A stretch of 64,000 nucleotides of DNA from Copromyces sp. CBS 386.78. Lineage: Eukaryota > Ascomycota > Sordariomycetes > Sordariales > Sordariaceae. This document shows positions 46,413 to 55,927 of the stretch, piece after piece (within the stretch, counting starts at the first letter, position 1; every line of letters starts with the position of its first letter). The stretch is taken from contig MU839099.1 of the NCBI GenBank assembly GCA_030685235.1, forward strand, positions 186,001 to 250,000, read 5' to 3'. The translations under genes were made by a program, and so were the position numbers. The notes beneath the pieces are model-generated. The model worked only from the letters and a program-made list of their open reading frames with translations, was not told the origin of the DNA and did not search any database.

Positions 46413-46592
46413 TATTAAATTAGAGGGTAAATATCTGGGTTTCTGGCCATACTCAATCAGGGTTAGCCGCCCAACCCCCTAAATTATTGGTTTCTGGGTC
46501 CCTCTAGGATACTCCAACACCCCCCAGACCTTCTGGGCGAATCAGTTACACACACTCTTCAATCAATCAATTCTGCACAGTCACATCTGACA
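46413..46592 (+). repeat. Right LTR of copia element
   Basis: 180 bp, ends CTGACA. The start is RIP-altered (TATTAA where the left copy has TGTCAG). The last ~55 bases are unmutated. Confidence 0.93.
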
Positions 46593-46597
46593 GGACC
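46593..46597. other. Target-site duplication GGACC (right copy, outer element)
   Basis: Matches 33894-33898 exactly. Confidence 0.92.
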
Positions 46598-47216
46598 ATC
46601 TCCCCGCTCGCCCTCGCCCCCACAGCACATGCTGCGCCCGAAGTCGACGACGATACAATCGAACTGCTTGGCACGAGGGATCTTCCGCTGTTCCAAACTT
46701 GTCTTTCTGTGCCCGCCGAACGTGGGAAGAGGGGAAGCGGAAGGCTTGAATATAAGTAAACCGCCGCGGGCCAAGGCCCCCCCCCCCCCCCCCAGGTTCC
46801 CGTATACTATTCTGAGAGGAATCCTTCTTGCCAGGACTCTCTCGGTCCCGTGTTTCCAGATCCCCCTCCTCCATTCTTTTTGTTTATTTCGAACCCGGTG
46901 TTCGCTTTCTTCTTGAAACCCGATTTTGCTTGCAGTGCCCTAGCTTTGGCGTAGCAGCATTCTTCTTCATTCACTCTCCCTTTTTTTTTTCGCAAAGCAG
47001 AAAGAGACGGGAAAGACGGGAAGAGGTTTGAACAAAAAGGTGAAGCTGTGCTTCAAAGGTTCTCGACTGCCTTCACTTCAACCTCAATTTCGCCTTCGCC
47101 CTTCATCCTTCGTCGCTGGTTCGACATCTTCACCCAAAGGGCTTCTTTTTTTTTTTGACACATCTCCAAACAGCTTAGCCTCATCGCCAAAACTGCTGAA
47201 AAATAAACCAGCAAAA
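46598..47216. other. Intergenic upstream of the secreted Cys-rich peptide gene
   Basis: About 620 bp of normal composition between the transposon and the peptide gene. It holds a run of 17 C at 46777-46793, T-runs near 46980 and 47146, and a TATAAGT-like box near 46751. No gene. Confidence 0.55.
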
Positions 47217-47539
47217 ATGAAGGCTTCCATCATTCTCGTCTCCTTCCTCGGCCTAGTCTCCGGCATGGTCCTCCCTGGTACCCGTCTCAGCCCCAGCGGT
47301 GCTAAGCCGCAGGCCCGGTCCCTCTTTAGGCGTGAGGCCAAACTGGACTACCGCTATGCGCCACAGGTATGTCTTATGATAATCCCAGAAAGACAACATG
47401 AGCTTGAGCTAACCCATGCCTTTTGTTGTACTAGGCATGCCGTGCTATTCTCACCACGTGCCGAGCCTCGTCCGACTGCTGCTCTGGAATGAAGTGCGTG
47501 AGCGCTGATGGCGAGTCCGTCTGCACTCCTAGCGACTAA
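47217..47539 (+). CDS. Small secreted six-cysteine peptide, knottin-like spacing
   Basis: Exons 47217-47366 and 47435-47539 encode 84 residues. A signal peptide (about 1-16, [16 protein letters not shown]) is followed by a basic spacer with a dibasic RR near residue 39, a likely Kex2 site. The mature part of about 45 residues has all six cysteines in exon 2, spaced C-x6-C-x5-CC-x4-C-x9-C. This is the spacing of inhibitor-cystine-knot peptides. The intron separates the signal/pro part from the cysteine module. I do not recognise a specific family. It may be a host- or microbe-directed secreted peptide, but no activity can be read from the sequence. It sits about 620 bp from the RIP-mutated transposon. 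Confidence 0.8.
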
Positions 47540-47828
47540 ACCACCCCGGAGAAATCTCGTGTATGATGATTGGATGGGGCCACTGGTGGCTATCGAGGAC
47601 TGTTTGCCTGGCCTGGAGCAACTGCTGTGTCTGAGCCGAGTCTGGGACTGATCATCACATGTTCTTTCTTTATTCATATTCGGACACTGTTTGTGTCCTT
47701 TCGAATACAAACAAATGCCTTCAGGCAGAGGGGGTTGTGGTGGTTGGGTAAGCATATCAAAAAGGCATGGCCATGGGATGGTTAGACGATGACGAAGGAA
47801 ATTATGTATGACGAGTCCAACACTAGGC

Positions 47829-48542
47829 TCAATTACCCTCGTCATGTGGCATCAAGGCAAGGAAGTAAACATGCGCATTCAAATCCAAATACATACGGTC
47901 GCACGCCGGTCTTATAACACCGCTCGATCCAACACAAAGACTGGAGGAGCTGTCTATATCCAAACATATGTCTGCCAAGTGTGAAGGTTGAGCAGTAGGA
48001 ACCGGCTCTATGCCCTTGAGATGGCCTCGTTTCCTAAAGGACCACGTCAAGAGTACGGCGAGAAGGGCCATCAAGGCCCCTAGTACGGCGCCTCCAACCA
48101 AACTTCCTGCGAATACGCCGGCACTTGGCGTGCTACTACCGCTGTCTTCCGATGCCGATGCCGATGCCGTTTCCGTCACTCGCACCGTGACTGAGTGTCT
48201 CGCCAATAAGTGATCCGCTGGTGGAGTCGTGTTTTCACTTTGCTTAGCTGCAGCCGCAATATGACAGAGGACAGGGCGGGAGAGATAGGTTGTCGGCAAC
48301 CAGCAGCTCCCAACGGTTTGAAGTGGTGCAAGCTGGTCGATCCATGTTCGTTTCTGCGGATGGCGGCTTGTTGTTTTGAGGTTGGAGTCTGGAGGAAGAC
48401 TTGTGAAAAGGTGAGAAGTCGGGCAAGTGTTGCCGGATCGTCTGGGAAACAGCACCTTGTCAGGCTTCAGGCTCTTGCGGAGAAACACAGATCCACATTC
48501 GCACTTGGACTGGCCAATTAGGTAGATATTGTGCACTAACAT
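47829..48542 (-). CDS. Putative single-pass membrane protein, Ser-rich ectodomain
   Basis: An open frame of 237 residues on the minus strand. The N-terminal half contains five or six Cys but no obvious signal peptide, so an upstream exon may be missing. A Ser/Thr-rich stretch (about 117-141) leads into a strong Gly/Ala/Leu transmembrane helix at about 142-168, then basic residues (RKRGH) and a short cytosolic tail. Such layouts occur in fungal cell-wall sensors and Mid2-like proteins, but no domain is recognised. The membrane-spanning part is the reliable element. The N-terminus is uncertain. Confidence 0.45.
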   Translation of the reverse strand: MLVHNIYLIGQSKCECGSVFLRKSLKPDKVLFPRRSGNTCPTSHLFTSLPPDSNLKTTSRHPQKRTWIDQLAPLQTVGSCWLPTTYLSRPVLCHIAAAAKQSENTTPPADHLLARHSVTVRVTETASASASEDSGSSTPSAGVFAGSLVGGAVLGALMALLAVLLTWSFRKRGHLKGIEPVPTAQPSHLADICLDIDSSSSLCVGSSGVIRPACDRMYLDLNAHVYFLALMPHDEGN

Positions 48543-49612
48543 ATTTATAACATCTCATTGGTTGGTCGCGGAAAGACAAGCGGTCGGACTTCTGTTGCTG
48601 CGTTGCAGCTTTTAGCACCTCGAGCACCGTCCTACCAAGATGACAGTCTCTCTTGGCACTCAAAACATTTCTCCCCATCGCATCATCGTCACTCGACACA
48701 ATGAAGCTATCGCGAACTCCCCTGTGAAACGGAAGCCAAGATATGAACTTATTTACCGAATGGGCTTTTATCATGATACCAATTGTTTTCCACTCAAAAA
48801 ACACGAAGCGGCATCAGCCACACTGTCCATGCTGCGATATCGGAACCATGCCCGTTGACCTCCAAGTACGGAAGGGAAAATATGGCAAAGACCTCTTCAT
48901 CAGGATCATCACTCGTCGAGTAAGAGCCCCTGCAGCTGACTCATGGTAACAGAATCTGGTCAACTGATCGATACTAGTAACGTACTCCGTAACTTGCGGA
49001 TTGTTCACTGAAAAAATAAAAATATAAAAACACAGAAAGGACTGTTCAGGAGACCATTGCTGCTTTGGAAGGGAAGAAAGGCGCACGACTATGACTCGGC
49101 AAACAATATGAGGCTTTCACGGTTCGCTCGCACACTCAGCCTCCATACTGCTGATATATGACAAGGTTTACACTTGCCCTGTACGTCAAAGAGACTTGTT
49201 GTTCCATTCAACACCGAAAACAAGTCTCTGACGGGTAATCCGGGACTGACTTCCGAGCATAACACTCCTTGTGCTAACGACCAAAGACGGCAGTATGACG
49301 AGAACAAAGCACGATACCCAGCAGTTACATTGTTCGCCGAAAACTTTGTCTAAAGGAGGTATCGTGGCGTTATTACGCCCAAAGTGTTCTTTGAGTTCGG
49401 CGAACAATTCCATTGAAGATGGATACTAAACTTGTCAGGATGTCAAAACAACATGGTTGTTCGGCCTTTGCTTTGTGAACGACGAGACGATGCGGCACCG
49501 GATTCGAGCTATCATAAACCCCTCGATGTCTCGTCTTTCGAAGACATGGATCCCAGCAGACTAACCAACAGCGAAAACATACACCGAAAGTCAGTTATTC
49601 CATCTATCGACC
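48543..49612. other. Intergenic
   Basis: About 1.07 kb. It contains an 80 bp fold-back (arms 49329-49341 and 49396-49408) and no supportable gene. Confidence 0.5.
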
Positions 49613-50896
49613 ATGTCCGACTCTAATACCCGAGCATATCTCTTCAAGTACAAGGGATCTGACTATGTCTTCTGCAGAACGGCCGGCCATGGCGCCGAAG
49701 CCCAAGCACAAGTCGTCCGGAAAGTCAGCAGCGGTGAGCTCTTTATCCGGAAGGTAAGCAGGAACCGGCTCGAGCAACACAAATGCATCGAGCCCAATGA
49801 GTTCCGCCTTATGGAAGACTACCTGAGTAAGCCTCCTCGCTCACCGGATATCCACCCCCTGATTCCGCAGTTCTACGGCTACGAGAAGATCCCATCCAGG
49901 AACGGAAAGCTCCACCTCGTGTCCTACTGGCAGCTCATAAACGGCGGCTCAGTCAAGGACTTGATTCTAACCAAGTACAACTCGGTGAGGCACACCAAGT
50001 TCAACCCCGACCAGCGGTTTCCAGCCAGACTCATTGCCCGCATGCTCCACCAGGTCTTCAGCTCTCTGCAGCACCTCTACACTGTATCCGAGAAGCCGAT
50101 TTTCCACAAGGACCTTCACCCCGGTAACATATGGATACACATGGCTCCCTCCAGTGGCGGTGAGCTCAGCGACGTTCCTGACTTCTACCTCGGCGATTTC
50201 GGCTATGCCGGCTGGGGCGGCTTCAGCCACAACCACACTGCCACCCGAGACGTCGACAATGTCATGGAATGGGCCCGTCTGATGATCTGCGTCAACCTAC
50301 CGGAGGACCAGCGGCCACCGAAAAACTGCGTGGTCCCTAACCCTGACGATCCCCACCGCGGCAAGATCGCTGGAGACGCGCCCATGTCTGCTATCCTCTC
50401 CCTCTACTACGACTTGTGCGAGGAGCTGAACTTCTTCAAGGAAGAAAATAGCCGGTATATCCGCAAACCATCCTGTCCGCCCCCTGACCTCACCCCTCTT
50501 ATCCGACGCGCTGAAGCGGTCGAGAAGAAGCTCACGCCTTCCTTGACCGCGTTCGCGTTGATGACGGGCCTGGACGAATCCGGCGACCCTCGCATCCAGA
50601 AGTTCATGCATGACATCAAAGAGGGCGCCATGAGAAAGGCTAGGGCCCAGCCCTTTACCATGACCGGACCGGTCGAGAAGTGCTTAATCCCTATGATTAA
50701 GACCTTCCCGATCAAGGTGCACGGACCGTGGTTCCTGGCCGAGATAAGGGCTGCTACAGGTAGGTGGGAGGCGATTGATGACCAGACGTATCATCGGCCG
50801 GGGAAGACGAGGGGGAGTGGAAGGGGACTGAGAGCCATCTCAGAGAGCCCGGATGAGAATTCGGGGGAATCTGACTCGGAGCCAGGTTTTGTTTAA
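49613..50896 (+). CDS. Divergent protein-kinase-like protein
   Basis: Single exon, 427 residues, start at 49613. Kinase hallmarks are visible but divergent. A candidate ATP-anchoring Lys is at 47 in LFIRKV. The catalytic loop reads FHKDLHPGNI (HKD at 165-167 in place of HRD, with Asn 172), and the metal motif is GDFG near 194-197. The Gly-rich loop is poor. The C-terminal third is not a typical kinase lobe and ends in a basic/Ser/acidic low-complexity tail. Fungi have many lineage-specific kinase-like families of this sort, and I cannot name this one. It may be active, since Lys, Asp, Asn and DFG are all kept. No signal peptide or membrane segment. Confidence 0.78.
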   Translation: MSDSNTRAYLFKYKGSDYVFCRTAGHGAEAQAQVVRKVSSGELFIRKVSRNRLEQHKCIEPNEFRLMEDYLSKPPRSPDIHPLIPQFYGYEKIPSRNGKLHLVSYWQLINGGSVKDLILTKYNSVRHTKFNPDQRFPARLIARMLHQVFSSLQHLYTVSEKPIFHKDLHPGNIWIHMAPSSGGELSDVPDFYLGDFGYAGWGGFSHNHTATRDVDNVMEWARLMICVNLPEDQRPPKNCVVPNPDDPHRGKIAGDAPMSAILSLYYDLCEELNFFKEENSRYIRKPSCPPPDLTPLIRRAEAVEKKLTPSLTAFALMTGLDESGDPRIQKFMHDIKEGAMRKARAQPFTMTGPVEKCLIPMIKTFPIKVHGPWFLAEIRAATGRWEAIDDQTYHRPGKTRGSGRGLRAISESPDENSGESDSEPGFV

Positions 50897-51536
50897 GGGA
50901 AGGTGCTGTTTGGGTGGAGGTCCGCTCTCTCAAGTGAGACAATTGTGTTATTTAGAACGGATATATTTTGTTTTGTGTTTTAGGGGTCGTGCAAAGTTAT
51001 TGGCTTGAATACGCACTTGTTAAGGAGAAGCTCAACTTGATTTCTAGATCATCGTTGGAATTCATTGATTGATCAACGTCGAATATATTTTCCAAACAAA
51101 TATCAAACGTGATTATGTGTCTCATACCTCCTACGGACGCGATCCCCTCATTGTCGGCATTCAAGGATAACCGTAACATGCGATTGAATAGAGGTAGGTA
51201 AGCATGACCCGGGATGTAAAGATTGACTTTAACTCACTGCCTCGTCTGTTGTATAACTTGGAGATGCCGGTTGACATAGGCCAGGGGTTCTCCTGTCGTG
51301 TTCTTCTTTCGAAATGTACCTGCCGAAACTGCCCAGACACCAACATACCTACCTCTAGAACTCCACCTACCACGTTCAATAAATCCACCGCGCTCTTGCC
51401 AGTTACGAGGTCTAATATCTTTAAACAAGTGTGCAGGATCGGTCATGATGTTGAAGACCCCTGTGCATGCGGATACTACACCAACATAGTGTCTACCAAG
51501 CGGCCCCCACTAATAAAGGGTCCAAAGGTTCGGTTC
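50897..51536. other. Intergenic
   Basis: About 640 bp of 3' and spacer sequence before the MITE. No gene seen. Confidence 0.5.
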
Positions 51537-51539
51537 TAA

Positions 51540-51968
51540 AGTTGCGTTCGGTCGCCCAGTATGCCAGTAACAGTAAGAAGTTTATATGGCAGTAAGCAAC
51601 AGCATACTGCCGTGATTTTTGCGTTCGGCTATTTTCCAGTAAAAATCTGCAAGTCGATGTAGGTCGCTGCACTTCCCCCAATTCCCCCAATGGCCTGCAT
51701 CTGACCAATCAGAAGGCCAGAAATCGTTGGAGATCTTACTGCTTTCTTCGTTTTCATACTGCGGAAAACCCCATGTTTATGCCAGTATAAGAGCACTGAA
51801 GACTGGATTTCCAGCGCGCATGCCCTGTATTTACAGCGCCCTATCTGACTTGGTGATTTTTTGGGGTGCATTACTGTTGCATTAGGTACTGTACAGCGAT
51901 TTCGCTGCAGGCCATCAACAGTAATGCAACCTCTACGATACTGGTATACTGGGCGACCGAACGCAACT
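51540..51968. mobile_element. 429 bp MITE with 30 bp inverted ends and TAA target duplication
   Basis: Terminal inverted repeats 51540-51569 and 51939-51968 match as reverse complements with a single transition mismatch and begin AGTTGCGTTCGG. TAA occurs immediately outside both ends (51537-51539 and 51969-51971). A 3 bp TWA duplication is characteristic of the PIF/Harbinger superfamily. The interior has no open frame but is rich in CAGTA/TACTG motifs, including GCATTACTG and CAGTAATGC near the right end. Confidence 0.8.
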
Positions 51969-51971
51969 TAA

Positions 51972-53258
51972 GGTCTACTGAGGCTGAGCCAACCTGTCTA
52001 GGTTGGGCCGCTTGAGCCCTTGAACTTGACTTGCCGTCCTAAGCGGTTATACTCCCTCATGTATGTCATGTCCAGACATTTGCCGGCGGGGATACACGTT
52101 GATTGAATTCGCTTCTGTTTATTACCTTGTGGATAAGTACGAGCGCCGCATCGTCACCCTGACTCAGCTTACCTCGAATTTCAATTGCATATGTGAAAAC
52201 CCTAGACATGTTTCATGGAATTAACCTTCGCGGCACAGCTTGGCTGCGTATCTTCCTCCATGTCCATCACCTGCCATAGGTACGGCCCGGTCCGGCTTAA
52301 GTCAGACCCTGGGTGGACACTTTCACAATGAGGCTGGCTGGGGCACAGCATCAGAAGAATTTTGGCGCAAGTATGTACTCCTGCCCCCATCAAGGCCACT
52401 ACCATCCAACAGAAGAAGATATTCCCTGCACTGGTCGACATGGAAGAGGAATCAATGGAACCACCCGCAACAATGGGATACTCGAGACTGCGTTTGTTCT
52501 GGTAGGTACGCTACGGAGTTCGCACCTATTAAGAACCTCATATGGATAGTCTAACGCTCAAGAAAAGGAGGCCAGCTCGCGAACTGTCCCGAGTTGAGTT
52601 GTAACTCACTTTTGGGGTCCCGGATTCAGTTGAGGAAGTTGAGTTATTCCAAGTGCAGTACGTAAAACGTACAAGAACGAGTGAAGTCCTAAACCAGAGG
52701 AGTCTGTCAGTTTCGCTAGGCTTTTGTTTTGACGCTTTTGAACTTGCTACTAGTGCCGAGCTTGTTGCCCCCTAACAATCACTCATGTTGTACGAGTCGT
52801 ATGGGAGGGTAAGGTAGAGGTAGGTAGCAAAGAAGAAAAGAAGGGTGAAAACTGTTGGGACCGATGACACCGATAGAACCTTGCATATAGTACCTACTAG
52901 CCATTCTCTGTGGGTATGCTGCTGGCTAGACGTCTTTTGGTCAACTCAAGTTGCCGTGTGTTGTTTTCATCTATACGCATGACCAACGGTTGACTGGTAC
53001 TGAGGTTGTCCATGTCAGAATGCATTGCACCAGTTTAATGACCGGGGAGCTAGTAATGAGACCAAGAGTGTGGGACCGGAAGGGACAAGCCAAGGAGGTC
53101 GCAGAAGACCGACCATGGAACGGATAGGTAAATGTACCTTATAAAAGGTTGAGAGGACTGACGAGTTTTTCGATCTCGTCCAAGCCAGACAGCCACCACT
53201 CCCCTTCAAACCGAGTTCCTACATCACACCACCCTTGATCGCAAATAAAGAAGCAAAA
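51972..53258. other. Intergenic
   Basis: About 1.3 kb between the MITE and the secreted-protein gene. Open frames are short and unsupported. Confidence 0.5.
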
Positions 53259-53963
53259 ATGGTTCATATCGCCCCCTTCTCCCTTGCCGCCATGAGCCTC
53301 CTCACTCTCGCCGCCACTGCTCCCACGGCGGCCACCACCGAACCCGTCTTTTCCTTTGCCAAGTGGGTTGACGACGTGATTGCCAACCCCGAGACTGCCC
53401 TCATCCCGGAGGAGGCATGGCAGGCCTACCTTGACACAGCCAATTCCACTTCCGTCCCCATTGCTGCCCCCGATGGCGCGGAAAAGCGATGGGATCCGGA
53501 GGTGTCGTGCAACAACTATGACCCCGGTCCGGCATGGGTGAGTTATTTCTTCCTCGGGAAACCCCATACGTACCTATTTCTACAGCACCAAGCGAGCCAG
53601 AAGCTAACAGACCTGGATGCTTTCCGTTCTCAAGGCTCCCGACGCCGTCTGGTGCATCAATGACCTCGCTGCCAAAGGCTCTATTAGAACCCATGTGTCG
53701 GTGGATCGGAAACTCATTTCTGCACTCATGGAAGAGCGGGGATCACGGACGTTTATCAACCCCCCAATGGGAGGGTGGATCAGACGAGTACCTGGTGAGT
53801 CCTTTGCCTTTCTTTCCCAGGCACAATGGCAAGAAAGCAACTAACAGCGCATTTACTTTCTAGCCAACAAGTTGCCCATACTGCCGGTCTCATTATGGAC
53901 ACTTGCACCGGGCCCGACCAGTACGTAGAGGGCTCGCGCAGGAACGTCAACTTTGAGGCATAG
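53259..53963 (+). CDS. Small secreted protein with Kex2-type propeptide; gene model uncertain
   Basis: Proposed exons are 53259-53537, 53635-53794 and 53872-53963 (176 residues). There is a signal peptide of about 20 residues and an acidic propeptide. A dibasic EKRW site near residue 75 is followed by a mature part starting WDPEVSCNNYDPGPAW. The second exon continues with WCINDLAAKG, and the third gives VAHTAGLIMDTCTGPDQY. The third acceptor (CAACAAG) was chosen only because it keeps frame. A second reading frame is also open through exon 2 from about 53693 and contains MCRWIGNSF, which looks protein-like. A frameshift near 53690 or a different splice pattern is therefore possible. Function unknown. 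Confidence 0.55.
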
Positions 53964-54799
53964 ATGTACGTGCATATCCGTGCTCGTTAGTTAGCAGTAG
54001 GTATTTATGGGCAAAGGTAGTCTTGAGCGTTGGTACTGAGTTGTCAAGGTAGCGCTTGAGGGTATGTAGTAGGAATCTAACCGACATGATGTACGTATCG
54101 AATCGACGGCAAGAGAGAAAGAACGGGGGTGGCATAGTGTTTCGCCTCATACCTACCTGCCCTATATCCTGACTGCAGAGACATAACCACAGTTCACATC
54201 CATCCCCCAATGACAAGATCAAGGTCAAATACAATACCTACGTAATCTCCATTATCACCAGTGTAGTTAGCGAGAGACTTGGGTGTTTTGTGCAGGTAGC
54301 CACCCGCCTTTCCTAACATGCAAACGGCTTCATGATACTTATCGTGATCAGTTGACAAGTGAAAATAAAGAGTAGAGTCTACAGGAAGACGGAGACATTG
54401 CATGCACGGACGGAGTGAAAGTGAAAATAGAAGATGACGAAAGAAAATAGTCTTTTGGGAAGCGAAAACGGGACGGTGCCCGGACAAGGTAGAGAAATGT
54501 AAGACGACGCAACGTAGTGGCGTGGATCCAAATTATATACCTTTTCCTGTGCTTGAAGGTGTCCCAGGAGTAATCCCCTTGATGACAGTCTCCAGCATAT
54601 CGGTAATTCAAGTGCCGCTCGACCATATGCGATACGCTTCCTGTGGCTTCTTGGGATCTGGTTCTGTCGACGGGAACGGGGAATCCGGGGTGGGCATTGG
54701 CATGGACATCATCCGTCAAGGAAAATTCACCATGTCTTCCATCGTGATCACTTCCTCCATTTCCCAATCCACTTCTCCCTGGCCCATACCACACCTACA
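53964..54799. other. Intergenic between convergent genes
   Basis: About 840 bp. No gene or repeat seen. Confidence 0.5.
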
Positions 54800-55927
54800 C
54801 TACCAAGCAGTATGCCCCCCATCAACAACCAAATTCCCACCCGTCATAAAACTTGACGCATCGCTCGCCAAGAACTGTACCACCCCTCTAAACTCCCTCG
54901 TCTCCGCCAGTCTCCCCATCATATTCTCCGCCTCCCACTTCTCCCTCAGTCCCGGAACCTCCTCGAAGTTCTTCCTCACCATCGGCGTCAGAATATGTCC
55001 CGGACTAATGCAATTGACTCTGATCCCGCCCGTCCCATCTTCTTGTTTGCGCGACCACTCCATCGCCAGGTTCCTGGCTAACTGGATCACCGCCGCCTTG
55101 GAGCTGTTGTATACAGGGGAGATCAGTCCCTTGTTGGCGACCAAGCCGGACATGGATGCGATCAGAACGATGGAGCCGGGGGTCTTGAGCTTGTACATTT
55201 GTCGGGCGGCGGAGGAGGCCGTCATGAAGACGCCAGTGTAGTTGATGGCGAGCATGCGGGCGACGTCGTGCGGTTTGTAGTCCATTGCGGGTGTGATTTG
55301 TTGGACGCCGGCGGCGGCGACGACGCCGTCTAGTCGGTTGTTTTCGGTGGCGATGGAGGCGATCAGCTCGTCTAGGTGGGAAGTGTCTTGGACGTCTTGT
55401 TCCCGGTAGTGCAGGGAGCCGCCGTGGGTGGTGGGGACGCGCTTGAGGGCTTGGGACCAGGTGGTTGAGTTGGGTTGCTCGGCGCGGTCGACGCAGTAGA
55501 CTTTTTGGGTGGGAAAGTTAGAAGAGGAAGCTTGGTTGGGAGGTGGATGGGAGGGAGGACTATAGGGGTTACCTTTTGCACCAGCTTCGGCAAGTGCTTC
55601 TGCCATCTCAAGACCAAGCCCTTGAGCACCGCCCGTGACGATAAAGACTTTGCCGGTTAGGTCGAACTGGGAGAAACGCTTGAAACCACTGCTCTCGTCT
55701 TGAGATTTCGTCTCATTGTCTTTGGGCGCAGGCGGCTTGGGTGCTGGTGAAATTGGCTCTGCTTCTAGCTTAGTAGCAGTTATTATTGTCCGCGTGGCAG
55801 TGATGCTGCTGGGTCTGAGAAACGGAGAGCATGTTCGTTGTGCGAGACAGCTATTGCTAGTGTTGAGTGTGCCGATAAGACGCTTCCTGGTGAGAAGGCG
55901 AGCCGCTCTTGTTGCTGAAGGGTTCAT
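54800..55927 (-). CDS. Short-chain dehydrogenase/reductase, probably mitochondrial
   Basis: Two exons, 55927-55573 and 55500-54800, give 351 residues. An upstream in-frame ATG at 55996 exists, but the ATG at 55927 begins an Arg/Ser/Thr-rich, acid-free presequence typical of mitochondrial import. The Rossmann cofactor motif is TGGAQGLG (about 98-105). The NAG-equivalent is AAAG near 180-183. The catalytic residues are Ser 236 in IASMSG and Tyr 249/Lys 253 (YNSSK). The C-terminus ends in MTGGNLVVDGGHTAW. The family resembles arabinitol/xylulose or sorbose reductase-like fungal SDRs, but the substrate cannot be fixed. The intron (72 bp) is open in frame, so a retained-intron product would add 24 residues just after the cofactor motif. 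Confidence 0.88.
   Translation of the reverse strand: MNPSATRAARLLTRKRLIGTLNTSNSCLAQRTCSPFLRPSSITATRTIITATKLEAEPISPAPKPPAPKDNETKSQDESSGFKRFSQFDLTGKVFIVTGGAQGLGLEMAEALAEAGAKGNPYSPPSHPPPNQASSSNFPTQKVYCVDRAEQPNSTTWSQALKRVPTTHGGSLHYREQDVQDTSHLDELIASIATENNRLDGVVAAAGVQQITPAMDYKPHDVARMLAINYTGVFMTASSAARQMYKLKTPGSIVLIASMSGLVANKGLISPVYNSSKAAVIQLARNLAMEWSRKQEDGTGGIRVNCISPGHILTPMVRKNFEEVPGLREKWEAENMMGRLAETREFRGVVQFLASDASSFMTGGNLVVDGGHTAW

Larger units (their letters stand above)
33899..46592 (+). mobile_element. Ty1/copia LTR retrotransposon, RIP-inactivated, interrupted by a gypsy element
   Basis: Bounded by 180 bp LTRs (33899-34078, 46413-46592) and flanked by GGACC duplications. Without the nested insert it is about 5.5 kb. 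Plus-strand translation, read through many stops, shows the copia order. A gag-like region runs through the first 1.5-2 kb. Integrase remnants lie at about 36100-36360 (zinc-finger and DFLEYK-type core segment). Reverse transcriptase and RNase H remnants lie at about 44950-46250 (the YINNI remnant of YVDD, and ADNTL and EAIAI segments). C-to-T and G-to-A changes have created hundreds of TA dinucleotides and stops, so no open protein remains. A purine tract precedes the right LTR. Confidence 0.93.
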
